Assembly: GCF_022374935.2 (NCBI RefSeq)
Contig: NZ_CP092430.2
Span: forward strand, 1,860,001-1,924,000
DNA length: 64,000 nucleotides
Reading direction: 5' to 3'
Source: Mycolicibacter virginiensis
GTDB lineage: Bacteria > Actinomycetota > Actinomycetes > Mycobacteriales > Mycobacteriaceae
Part shown: positions 34,405 through 42,124 of the stretch, piece by piece
Layout: every line of letters starts with the position of its first letter
Numbering within the stretch: position 1 is the first letter of the stretch
Notes under the pieces: model-generated
Database searches by the model: none
What the model was told of the DNA's origin: nothing
The model's input: only the letters and a program-made list of their open reading frames with translations
Made by a program: the position numbers and the translations under genes

Positions 34405-34926
34405 ATGCGCGCGACGAATCAATTCGCCGACGTGACCAGCGGCGTGGTGTACATCCACGCCTCGCCCGCGGCGGTGTGCCCGCACGTCGAGTGGGCACTG
34501 ACCTCGGCTTTGGGTGCCCGAAACGGCCAGGCGAAGCTCAACTGGACGCCGCAACCGGCCATGCCGGGACAGCTGCGAGCCGTGGTCAACTGGGTCGGAC
34601 CGGTGGGAACCGGCGCCCAGCTGGCCAGTGCGCTGCGCTCCTGGTCGGTGCTGCGGTTCGAAGTCACCGAAGACCCCAGCGCCGGAGTCGACGGCCAGCG
34701 GTTCAGCCACACCCCGCAGCTCGGCCTGTGGAGCGGAACGATGAGCGCCAACGGCGACGTGATGGTCGGGGAGAACCGCCTGCGCACGCTGATGGCCGCC
34801 GGCGCCGACGCGCTGGCCGCCGAGCTGGAGACGGTGCTCGGCACGGCCTGGGATGATGCACTCGAGGCTTATCGTGACGGCGGTGAGGGCGCGGAGGTGT
34901 CCTGGCTCAGCCGCGGTGTGGGCTGA
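34405..34926 (+). CDS. DUF3145 family protein
   Basis: This 173-residue conserved actinobacterial protein starts RATNQFADVTSGVVYIHASP. The central AVVNWVGPVGTGAQLASALRSWSVLRFEVTED and HTPQLGLWSGTMSANGD blocks are highly conserved in mycobacteria. No function is known to me. GAAGGAG precedes the ATG at 34405; the 20 codons upstream are not conserved-looking. The 135-bp gap upstream (34270-34404) is AT-richer and probably holds its promoter. Confidence 0.85.
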   Translation: MRATNQFADVTSGVVYIHASPAAVCPHVEWALTSALGARNGQAKLNWTPQPAMPGQLRAVVNWVGPVGTGAQLASALRSWSVLRFEVTEDPSAGVDGQRFSHTPQLGLWSGTMSANGDVMVGENRLRTLMAAGADALAAELETVLGTAWDDALEAYRDGGEGAEVSWLSRGVG

Positions 34927-34944
34927 TTTCCTCCCGCGCGCGAG

Positions 34945-35853
34945 TCAGGGGCGGCGCAGGATCTGCAGCGCGCCCGGCACCGCTGACACCGTCACGGGCA
35001 GCGGGGCGACGTAGTCGCCGTCGGCGTAGGCGTTGATTCCGGGGCACTCGACCCGAATCGAGTTCGCCCGCCGGGTACTCACCTCGTCGAGCAGCACATG
35101 GGTGCCTTTGAACACGGTGGGGAACAGGCGAATCAGCTTGGTTCGCGAGCCCGAGTGCACCATGGTGACGTCCAGCAGGCCGTCGGCGTGATCGGCTCCC
35201 GGGCAGATCAGCATGCCGCCGCCGTAGCTGCGGGTGTTGCCGAAAGCCGCCAGCGTCAGTTCGATGTCCAGCGGCTCATCGTCGTCGAAGGTCACCCGGA
35301 ACGGCAGCAGGCGCAGCTTGGACATCTCCGCGACCATGGCGACGTTGTAGCGCATCCGGCCGTGCGGCCAGCGCATCCGGTTGACCCGGTCGCTCACCAG
35401 CGAATCGAAACCGGCCGCCATCACCGTGCCGAACCAGGACACCGCGCCGCCGTCTTCGACGATGCGGCCCAGATCGATCGTCTCGGTCTGGCCTTCGGCG
35501 ACGACGTCGGCGGCGGCCTCGGGATCGCCAGTGGGCAAACCGTATTCACGGGCGTGGTCGTTACCGGTGCCGGCCGGGATGATCCCCAGCGGCACGTCGC
35601 CGAGTGCCAACGACTGCAGCGCCAGCGAGATGACGCCGTCGCCGCCGGCTACCACCACAGCGTCCGTTCCGGCGGCCAGCGCCTCATCGAGCAGCTGTCG
35701 TGCGTGGTGAGCGTCGGAACCGACGATGTGGTTGACGCTGACCCCCCGCTGCTGGAACCGTGCCAGCGCTCGCTCGGCGGCATGCCGGGCATTACCGTGC
35801 CCGGCAGCCGGGTTGGTCAGCAGCGTGATCCGTTTGATCTGACGCGACGTCAT
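34945..35853 (-). CDS. Diacylglycerol kinase-family lipid kinase
   Basis: This 302-residue DAGK_cat protein phosphorylates a lipid alcohol with ATP. The nucleotide-binding motif is VVAGGDGVISLALQ (GGDG), preceded by the N-terminal LLTNPAAGHGNA and followed by GIIPAGTGNDHAREYGLP. The C-terminal beta domain includes GGGMLICPGADHADGLLDV. It corresponds to M. tuberculosis Rv2252, a lipid kinase linked to phosphatidylinositol mannoside synthesis. The true ATG is 35853; it overlaps the FAD enzyme's stop by ATGA. The open frame reading further into the upstream gene is a shadow. Confidence 0.9.
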   Translation of the reverse strand: MTSRQIKRITLLTNPAAGHGNARHAAERALARFQQRGVSVNHIVGSDAHHARQLLDEALAAGTDAVVVAGGDGVISLALQSLALGDVPLGIIPAGTGNDHAREYGLPTGDPEAAADVVAEGQTETIDLGRIVEDGGAVSWFGTVMAAGFDSLVSDRVNRMRWPHGRMRYNVAMVAEMSKLRLLPFRVTFDDDEPLDIELTLAAFGNTRSYGGGMLICPGADHADGLLDVTMVHSGSRTKLIRLFPTVFKGTHVLLDEVSTRRANSIRVECPGINAYADGDYVAPLPVTVSAVPGALQILRRP

Positions 35854-37478
35854 GGAATCAGTTTGCCGGGGTTGAGGATTCCGGCCGGGTCCAGCGTGGC
35901 CTTGACCGCTCGCAACACCTGCACACCCAGCTCGCCCACCTCTTCGGCCATCCACGGCCGGTGATCGGCCCCGACCGCGTGGTGGTGGGTGATGGTTCCG
36001 CCGGCCTGCATAATCGCATTGCCCGCAGCGACTTTCGCGGCCTGCCACTGGTCGATGGGATTGCCGCGCTGACCGGCCACCACGGTGAAGTACAGCGATG
36101 CGCCGGTCGGGTAGACGTGCGAGATGTGACACAGCACCAGTGCGGGCGTCCCGCTGTCGCCCAGCGCGGTGGTCAGCGCCTCGGTGACCGCTGCCTTGAG
36201 CGTGGGAACGCGCGCCCAGTCGGTGGCGGTTTCCAGTGTTTCGCACAGCGCCCCGGCGGCCAGCAGCGAATCGCGCAGGTAGGGCGCGGAGAATCGACCG
36301 TGCTCCCAAGCCCGCGCCGGTTCTTCGCCCAGCGACGTGCCGCCGTGCGCAGCCAGCACCGCCCGGGTCTCGGCGTGCCGGCTTTCGGTGTGTTCGGCGG
36401 TCCCCTCGAACAGCGTGATCGCCAGGCAGCCTCCGGTGATCTGTTGCTCGCCGATCTGCTCGGTGGTGGCCAGGTTCACGCCCGTCTCGGCTTCGTCGGA
36501 AAGTCGGATCACGGTCGGTCCGGCGCCGGTCTGCGTGACCGCGCGCAGCGCCGTGGCGCCGGTGGCGAAGTCCGGGAAGGACCAGGCCTCATAGCGGGTG
36601 GTTGCCGGCACCGGATGCACCCGCACCCGCACCCGGGTGATGACGCCGAAAACGCCCTCCGACCCCAGCAACAGCTGGCGCAGATCCGGCCCGGCAGCCG
36701 AGGCGGGCGCGCGTCCCAGGTCCAACACGCCGGCCGGGGTGATCATCCGCAGGCCGCGGACCATGTCGTCGAAGCGGCCGTAGCCGGCCGAGTCCTGACC
36801 CGAGGAGCGGGTGGCGGCGAAGCCGCCGAGGGTGGCGAACTGAAAGCTCTGCGGAAAATGGCCCAACGAGAAACCGTGCTCACCGAGCAGTCGCTCGGCC
36901 TCCGGCCCGGTCACCCCGGCGCCGAGTTCCGCCTCGCCGGAGACCTCGTCGAGGTTGAGCAGTGCATCGAACCGGCGCAGGTCCAGGCACACCACGGCTT
37001 TCAGGGCGCCGGATTCGCCGCGGAGCGGGTCGAGCCCGCCGACGACACTGGTACCGCCGCCGAAGGGAACCACCGCGATGGCGTGCTGGCTGCAGTAGCT
37101 CAAGACGGCCGCGACTTCGTCCTCACTGCCGGGCAGCAGTACCGCGTCGGGCGCATCCTGGGTGCCGGAATCATTGCGCCGCAGCAGATCCAGAGTGGAC
37201 TTGCCCCCGGCGTGCAGTAGTCGTGCGGTGTGATCGGTGCGGCAGAAGCCATCGCCGACGATCGCCGCCAAGGCTGCGTGGTCAGCGTCGGTCAGTGCCG
37301 ACGGCGTGAGCGAGACCTGGTTCGGATCGCGTTCCGGGGCGCTCGTGCCGTCCACCCCCAGGGCTGCTTTGAGCAATTGACGGATGCCGTCGCTCAAAGG
37401 CTTGGCCGCTGCCGGATCGCCCCAGGCGTTCCACTTCATCGGCGGGTTCAGGGCGTCGTCGGCATCGGCCTGCGTCAT
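35850..37478 (-). CDS. FAD-binding oxidase resembling alkyl-DHAP synthase
   Basis: This 542-residue VAO/PCMH flavoprotein has an FAD_binding_4 domain at about residues 95-270 (AIAVVPFGGGTSVVGGLDP, TLGGFAATRSSGQDSAGYGR). The C-terminal oxidase domain ends GGTITHHHAVGADHRPWM and DPAGILNPGKLIP. The HHHAVG block is typical of the alkyldihydroxyacetonephosphate synthase group. It corresponds to Rv2251. It is coupled to the lipid kinase gene and divergent, by only 17 bp, from a TetR gene that precedes glpD. This suggests a glycerophospholipid or ether-lipid-like role (inference). Confidence 0.85.
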   Translation of the reverse strand: MTQADADDALNPPMKWNAWGDPAAAKPLSDGIRQLLKAALGVDGTSAPERDPNQVSLTPSALTDADHAALAAIVGDGFCRTDHTARLLHAGGKSTLDLLRRNDSGTQDAPDAVLLPGSEDEVAAVLSYCSQHAIAVVPFGGGTSVVGGLDPLRGESGALKAVVCLDLRRFDALLNLDEVSGEAELGAGVTGPEAERLLGEHGFSLGHFPQSFQFATLGGFAATRSSGQDSAGYGRFDDMVRGLRMITPAGVLDLGRAPASAAGPDLRQLLLGSEGVFGVITRVRVRVHPVPATTRYEAWSFPDFATGATALRAVTQTGAGPTVIRLSDEAETGVNLATTEQIGEQQITGGCLAITLFEGTAEHTESRHAETRAVLAAHGGTSLGEEPARAWEHGRFSAPYLRDSLLAAGALCETLETATDWARVPTLKAAVTEALTTALGDSGTPALVLCHISHVYPTGASLYFTVVAGQRGNPIDQWQAAKVAAGNAIMQAGGTITHHHAVGADHRPWMAEEVGELGVQVLRAVKATLDPAGILNPGKLIP

Positions 37479-37483
37479 GCGTT

Positions 37484-37502
37484 ACAGTATTACATATGCT
37501 GT
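37484..37502. promoter_or_regulatory. Candidate TetR operator overlapping the TetR start codon
   Basis: The 19-bp imperfect palindrome ACAGTAT-N5-ATGCTGT lies in the 17-bp divergent gap and covers the ATG at 37496 of the TetR gene. Its size suits a TetR dimer. Binding there would block both divergent promoters, which must overlap in this very short region. Confidence 0.4.
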
Positions 37503-38074
37503 CAACTAGTAATGACGAGCAGGTGGAGGTCGGGGAGCGCATCCTCGACGCCGCCGCGAGCTGCCTGCTCGCATTGGGAATGGAGCGGGTGACCCTGGCG
37601 GCCATCGCGCGCCGCGCCGGGGTGAGTCGCCCAACGGTGTACCGGCGGTGGTCGGACAGCCGCTCGGTGATCGCCGCACTGCTGACCTCGCGGATCACCA
37701 CGGCCTGGACCGAACTCGAGCAACCGGGAACCGGGCGTGAGGCACTGGTGACGCGGATCGTCGCGGTTGCGGCGCGGCTGCGCCACGACGAGGTGGTGAT
37801 GCAGGTGCTGCACCACGCACCCGATCTGGCGATGGTCTACATCGCCCAGCGGATGGGTGCCAGCCAACGGCGACTGGTCGATCTGGTGGCCGGCGAACTC
37901 GGCGGCGCCCAAGCCGCCGGCAGCGTGCGAGCCGGCGACCCGCGTGAACTCGCCGCGATGTGTCTGCTGATCACCCAATCGGCCATTCAGTCCGCGCAAG
38001 TCGTCGCGTCGATCCTCGACGAGGACGCACTCTCCACCGAACTGGCCTACACACTGAACAGGTACCTCTCCTGA
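37496..38074 (+). CDS. TetR-family transcriptional regulator
   Basis: This 192-residue regulator has its HTH at about residues 34-55 (LAAIARRAGVSRPTVYRRW). The rest is a helical ligand-binding domain. The ATG at 37496 lies inside a palindrome, so the transcript may be leaderless. A GTG nine codons in is an alternative. Its TGA overlaps the glpD ATG (TGATG), so it is coupled to glpD. Position matches Rv2250c, and it probably controls glpD together with the divergent flavoprotein/lipid kinase genes. Confidence 0.87.
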   Translation: MLSTSNDEQVEVGERILDAAASCLLALGMERVTLAAIARRAGVSRPTVYRRWSDSRSVIAALLTSRITTAWTELEQPGTGREALVTRIVAVAARLRHDEVVMQVLHHAPDLAMVYIAQRMGASQRRLVDLVAGELGGAQAAGSVRAGDPRELAAMCLLITQSAIQSAQVVASILDEDALSTELAYTLNRYLS

Positions 38075-39612
38075 TGCCCGATACCGCAGCGCTCAACTCC
38101 GCTCGCCGCACCGCCGAACTGACCGCACTGGCCGACGGCGCACCCGTTGATGTCGTCGTGATCGGCGCTGGCATCACCGGTGCCGGCATCGCCCTGGACG
38201 CGGCCACCCGCGGCCTTCGGGTGGTGTGTGTGGACAAACAAGACCTGGCGTTCGGCACCAGCCGGTGGAGTTCGAAACTGGTGCACGGCGGACTGCGCTA
38301 CCTCGCGACCGGCAATGTGGGCATTGCGCGGCGCAGCGCCATCGAGCGCGGAATCCTGATGACCCGCAACGCACCTCACCTGGTGCGGGCGATGCCGCAA
38401 CTGGTCCCGCTGCTGGGGTCGATGCCGCGACGGGATCGGGCCCTGGTGCGCACCGGGTTTCTCGCCGGCGACGCCCTGCGCCGGCTGGCCGGCACACCGG
38501 CGACGGTGTTGCCCCGCTCGCGACGGGTCTCCGCCGAGCACGCCGTGGGGTTGGCGCCGACCGTGCGCCGCGACGGCCTCGACGGTGGCCTGTTGGCCTA
38601 TGACGGGCAGTTGATCGACGACGCCCGCCTGGTCACGGCGGTCGCTCGAACCGCGGCCCAGCACGGCGCGACGATCCTGACCTATGTGGCGGCATCGCAC
38701 GCCACCGGCGACACGGTACGGCTGACTGATCAGATCTCTGGTGAGTCGTTCGATGTCGCCGCGCGGGCGGTGATCAATGCGACCGGGGTCTGGGCCGCTG
38801 ACATCGACGCGGCGCTGCGGCTGCGCCCGAGCCGCGGAACACACCTGGTATTCGACGCGGCCGCCTTCGGCAATCCGACTGCTGCGCTGACCGTGCCGAT
38901 CCCCGGTGAGCTCAACCGGTTCGTGTTCGCCATGCCCGAGCAGCTCGGCCGGGTGTATCTGGGCCTCACCGATGAAGAGGCGCCCGGGCCGATTCCCGAT
39001 GTGCCACAACCCACCTCGGCGGAGGTCTCGTTCCTGTTGGACACCGTCAACACCGCGTTGGGCACCGCGCTGAGCGCGGCCGACGTCCGCGGCGCCTACG
39101 CCGGGCTGCGACCGCTGATCGATACCGGAGAAGGCCACACCGCCGACGTGTCACGCAATCATGCCGTCGTCGAATCGGAGACCGGGGTGTTCAGCGTGAT
39201 CGGCGGCAAGCTGACCGAGTACCGGCATATGGCCGAAGACGTGCTGGACCGGGCCGTGCGCCTGCGGGCGCTACCGGCCACGCCGTGTCGCACGCGGGAC
39301 TTGCCGTTGATCGGTGCACCCGACAACGAGGGGTCGCACCTTCCGCTGACTGCTGCCCTGCCCGAGTCGCTGGTGCTGCGCTATGGCGGGGAGGCGGCCA
39401 ACGTGCTGGCCGCTGCCACCTGCGAGCGGCCGGCAGCGGCGGTGGCCGAGGGCATCGACGTGATCCGTGCCGAGTTCGAGTACGCGGTCAGTCACGAAGG
39501 TGCGCTGACCGTGGAGGACATCGTGGATCGCCGGACCCGGATCGGACTGGTGGCCGAAGACCGCGACCGCGTCGTCGAGGTGGCAAGCGAATTTCTCACG
39601 GCTGCCGATTGA
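38074..39612 (+). CDS. glpD: Glycerol-3-phosphate dehydrogenase (FAD-dependent)
   Basis: This 512-residue membrane-associated flavoenzyme oxidises glycerol-3-phosphate to dihydroxyacetone phosphate and feeds electrons to the quinone pool. The N-terminal FAD motif is VVIGAGITGAGIALDAA, followed by the family signatures FGTSRWSSKLVHGGLRYL and NATGVWAADID. The C-terminal DAO_C domain ends RRTRIGLVAEDRDRVVEVAS. The ATG at 38074 overlaps the TetR stop. It corresponds to GlpD1 (Rv2249c). No glpK or glpF lies nearby. Confidence 0.92.
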   Translation: MPDTAALNSARRTAELTALADGAPVDVVVIGAGITGAGIALDAATRGLRVVCVDKQDLAFGTSRWSSKLVHGGLRYLATGNVGIARRSAIERGILMTRNAPHLVRAMPQLVPLLGSMPRRDRALVRTGFLAGDALRRLAGTPATVLPRSRRVSAEHAVGLAPTVRRDGLDGGLLAYDGQLIDDARLVTAVARTAAQHGATILTYVAASHATGDTVRLTDQISGESFDVAARAVINATGVWAADIDAALRLRPSRGTHLVFDAAAFGNPTAALTVPIPGELNRFVFAMPEQLGRVYLGLTDEEAPGPIPDVPQPTSAEVSFLLDTVNTALGTALSAADVRGAYAGLRPLIDTGEGHTADVSRNHAVVESETGVFSVIGGKLTEYRHMAEDVLDRAVRLRALPATPCRTRDLPLIGAPDNEGSHLPLTAALPESLVLRYGGEAANVLAAATCERPAAAVAEGIDVIRAEFEYAVSHEGALTVEDIVDRRTRIGLVAEDRDRVVEVASEFLTAAD

Positions 39613-39624
39613 GTCGAGCCGTAA

Positions 39625-39732
39625 CGGAACCAATTCGTATCGACTGCCTCGAAGGCCGAGGGTATCGCGCTACCGGCCGACCCCGAGGCAGCGCTGCAGC
39701 AGGCGCTGTCGGCGATCCTCGCCGTTGGCTGA
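39625..39732 (+). pseudogene. Possible remnant of a coding C-terminus after glpD
   Basis: Between glpD and the ICMT-like gene, one forward frame bounded by stops reads NQFVSTASKAEGIALPADP followed by a helix-like stretch ending ALSAILAVG and a TGA at 39730-39732. It has no start codon and no Shine-Dalgarno sequence. Its composition looks protein-like, so it may be the tail of a lost gene. It is short enough (35 codons) to be chance in high-GC DNA. Confidence 0.25.
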
Positions 39733-39736
39733 AGTG

Positions 39737-40303
39737 CTACAGGTACCGGCGAACTCGGCTGCAGTAGTCGGCGTACTCGCGGCCGTAGTGCTCACGCATG
39801 AACGCTTCCTCGCGCAGCACCTGCCGGTTGAACAGCCACACTCCGGCGAGCAGATAGATCAGCGGAATCCAGGTGGGGAACACCAGGAACTGGCCGAGTA
39901 GCACCAGCCCGAACCCGACATAGATGGGGTTGCGACTCAACGCGAACACACCCGACGTCACCAGCTTGTCCGGGCTGTCGGTGTCGATGCCGACACGAAA
40001 GCTGCTGCCGAACGCGACCAGGCTCGCCACGAGGAACAGCAGGCCGGCGAAACAGCAGGCGACTCCGGACCACGAGATGGCCTCGGATCGCCAGAACCGC
40101 TCGGAACCCACCAACGGCCACCCGAAGGCGCCGGCGAACACCACGTAGAAGTAGACCAGCGCGAAGGGTGGGATCAGGAAGTCCTTGCGATCTGTACTCC
40201 CGAAGTGCATGGCGTCGGTTCCATTGCGTCGCAGCATGATCAGGCGAGCGAATACCAGGATGGGGCAGAGCGCGAGCGCCAAGGCGGCGAGATATCCGGG
40301 CAT
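39737..40303 (-). CDS. Isoprenylcysteine carboxyl methyltransferase-family membrane protein
   Basis: This 188-residue multi-pass membrane protein has about four to five hydrophobic helices. Its C-terminal ICMT/PEMT signature is LSRNPIYVGFGLVLLGQ followed by EEAFMREHYGREYADYC. The family uses SAM to methylate lipids or prenyl-cysteine, but the bacterial members' substrates are mostly unknown. I use the ATG at 40303 with GAAAGGA upstream. A perfect palindrome lies 36 bp before the start. It is co-directional with the LysR gene upstream. Confidence 0.8.
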   Translation of the reverse strand: MPGYLAALALALCPILVFARLIMLRRNGTDAMHFGSTDRKDFLIPPFALVYFYVVFAGAFGWPLVGSERFWRSEAISWSGVACCFAGLLFLVASLVAFGSSFRVGIDTDSPDKLVTSGVFALSRNPIYVGFGLVLLGQFLVFPTWIPLIYLLAGVWLFNRQVLREEAFMREHYGREYADYCSRVRRYL

Positions 40304-40339
40304 CGGAATCCTTTCGGTTCCAAGCGGCCACAACCAACT

Positions 40340-40359
40340 AATTCATCACACGATGAATT
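40340..40359. promoter_or_regulatory. Perfect palindrome upstream of the ICMT-like gene
   Basis: AATTCATC-ACAC-GATGAATT is an 8-bp perfect inverted repeat with a 4-bp spacer, strikingly AT-rich in this GC-rich region. It lies between the LysR stop (40383) and the ICMT start (40303). Its size and symmetry suit a repressor operator better than a terminator, since the arms are too AT-rich for a stable hairpin. Confidence 0.45.
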
Positions 40360-40382
40360 GTCTGGGGTGGGTCTACCGCTTG

Positions 40383-41261
40383 TCAAGGGCGACCACGCAG
40401 GATGAGATCTCGCACCGCTGAACTGGTGTGGGGCTGCCACAGCGCCTGCAGCGGCACCAGCAGCGGCTCGTCGAGGTCGACGACGGTGACGGTGCCGTCG
40501 AGGGCCGGACCGGTCGGTGCGGTGACGAACGCGACGGCGCTCTCGGTCAGGGCCGCCACCTCAGGCGGGCAGCCCTGCACCCGGCTGACCCGGTATTGCG
40601 GCTCGAATCCGGCACGCCGGCAGGCGTTGACCAGAAAGTCGCTGTAGTAAGAGGCCCCGGGCGGCGCCCACAGCGCGATCAGTTCGTCGGCGAGATCGGC
40701 GATGCGGATGCGGGAGCTCGCTGCCAGCGGGTGATCGGCGGGCACGGCGATCCGCAGCGGGTCGTAGCCGATCACTGCGCCGGCCAGTAGGTCCTGGGGC
40801 ACCACGGCGCGCCGCAGCCCCAACTGCACGGTGCCTTCGCGCACTCCGGCGGTCAGCCGATCGGGAAACAGCTGCACGACCGTGAAGGAAGTGTCGGGCG
40901 AGGCGGCGATCGCCGGTTCGATCAGGGCGTAGACGTCGTGATTGCTGATCGCAGGGGAGTGTCCGACCACGAACTCATCCGGCTGGGCGCTGGCCGCGGC
41001 CCGGGTGTGCGCTGTGAGGGTTCGGGCCGCCGCCAACAACGCGCGGCCCTCGTCCATCAGGGTCTGGCCGGCGGCGGTCAAGGTGACGCGGCGCCCGGCG
41101 CGCACCAGCAGCGTCACACCGATCTCCTTCTCCAGCTGTTGCACCGAATGCGACAACGCCTGCTGTGACAGATGCAGCTGCGTGGCGGCGCTGGTGAAGC
41201 CGGCGGACTCGGCGACGGCGATGAAGTGGGTCAGGCGGCGAAGGTCCGGGACCGGGAACAT
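40383..41261 (-). CDS. LysR-family transcriptional regulator
   Basis: This 292-residue protein has an N-terminal winged HTH at about residues 16-45 (FTSAATQLHLSQQALSHSVQ) and a C-terminal LysR substrate-binding domain from about 90 to 290. It is divergent from an SDR gene across 107 bp, the standard LysR arrangement, so it probably controls that gene and itself. GCGTATAACGC at 41299-41309 is a near-palindrome in the gap, but I cannot assign a firm T-N11-A site. The co-inducer is unknown. Confidence 0.88.
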   Translation of the reverse strand: MFPVPDLRRLTHFIAVAESAGFTSAATQLHLSQQALSHSVQQLEKEIGVTLLVRAGRRVTLTAAGQTLMDEGRALLAAARTLTAHTRAAASAQPDEFVVGHSPAISNHDVYALIEPAIAASPDTSFTVVQLFPDRLTAGVREGTVQLGLRRAVVPQDLLAGAVIGYDPLRIAVPADHPLAASSRIRIADLADELIALWAPPGASYYSDFLVNACRRAGFEPQYRVSRVQGCPPEVAALTESAVAFVTAPTGPALDGTVTVVDLDEPLLVPLQALWQPHTSSAVRDLILRGRP

Positions 41262-41368
41262 CGGCCCATGCTAACTACAAACAGATTTTGTTGATCCCGC
41301 GTATAACGCTGTTTCTCATTTGTATAGCGTCCGGTTAGTTTCGTGGTCAGACACAGAAGGGGACTTCC

Positions 41369-42118
41369 ATGAGTGATTTGACCGGAAAATCGGCAGTGGT
41401 GGCCGCGGGGGCCAAGAACCTGGGCGGCCTGATCAGCACCACTTTGGGCTCGCACGGCGTCAACGTCGCGGTGCACTACAACAGTGACAGCTCCGAGCCC
41501 GACGCCGACAAGACCGTGGCTGCGGTGCAGGACGCCGGAGCCAAGGCCATCAAGGTGCAGGGCGACCTGACCGTTCCGGCGAATGTCACCGCCCTCTTCG
41601 ACACCGCGGTGGATGCGTTCGGTGGCCTGGACTTCGCGGTCAACACGGTCGGCAAGGTGCTGCGAAAGCCCATGTTGGAGACCACCGAAGCCGAGTACGA
41701 CTCGATGTTCGACATCAATGCCAAGTCCGCGTACTTCTTTTTGCAGGAGGCCGGTAAGCGCCTCAACGACAACGGTTCGGTGGTGACGATCGTGACCGCG
41801 CTGCTGGGGGCGTTCACCGACGGCTATTCCACCTATGCGGGCTCCAAGAGTCCGGTCGAGCACTTCACCCGTGCTGCGGCAAAGGAATTCGGGACCCGGG
41901 GGATCAATGTCAACAGCGTCGCGCCCGGGCCGATGGACACGCCGTTCTTCTATCCGCAGGAGACCCCCGAGCGCGTCGAGTTCCACAAGTCGCAGGCGAT
42001 GGGCAATCGGTTGACCAAGATCGAGGACATCGCGCCGCTGGTCCTGTTCTTGCTCGACGGCGGTCACTGGATCACCGGTCAGACCGTCTTCGCCAACGGC
42101 GGCTACACCACCAGGTGA
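41369..42118 (+). CDS. Short-chain dehydrogenase/reductase with atypical cofactor motif
   Basis: This 249-residue SDR has the catalytic Tyr-x3-Lys as YAGSK and the C-terminal GHWITGQTVFANGGY typical of the family. The usual TG-x3-G-x-G cofactor loop reads AAGAKNLGG and NNAG reads NTVG, features of divergent SDR subfamilies. AAGGGGA precedes the ATG. It is divergently arranged with the LysR gene and converges with the sulfatase 6 bp away. Activity is likely NAD(P)-dependent, but the substrate is unknown. Confidence 0.85.
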   Translation: MSDLTGKSAVVAAGAKNLGGLISTTLGSHGVNVAVHYNSDSSEPDADKTVAAVQDAGAKAIKVQGDLTVPANVTALFDTAVDAFGGLDFAVNTVGKVLRKPMLETTEAEYDSMFDINAKSAYFFLQEAGKRLNDNGSVVTIVTALLGAFTDGYSTYAGSKSPVEHFTRAAAKEFGTRGINVNSVAPGPMDTPFFYPQETPERVEFHKSQAMGNRLTKIEDIAPLVLFLLDGGHWITGQTVFANGGYTTR

Positions 42119-42124
42119 GCCCGG

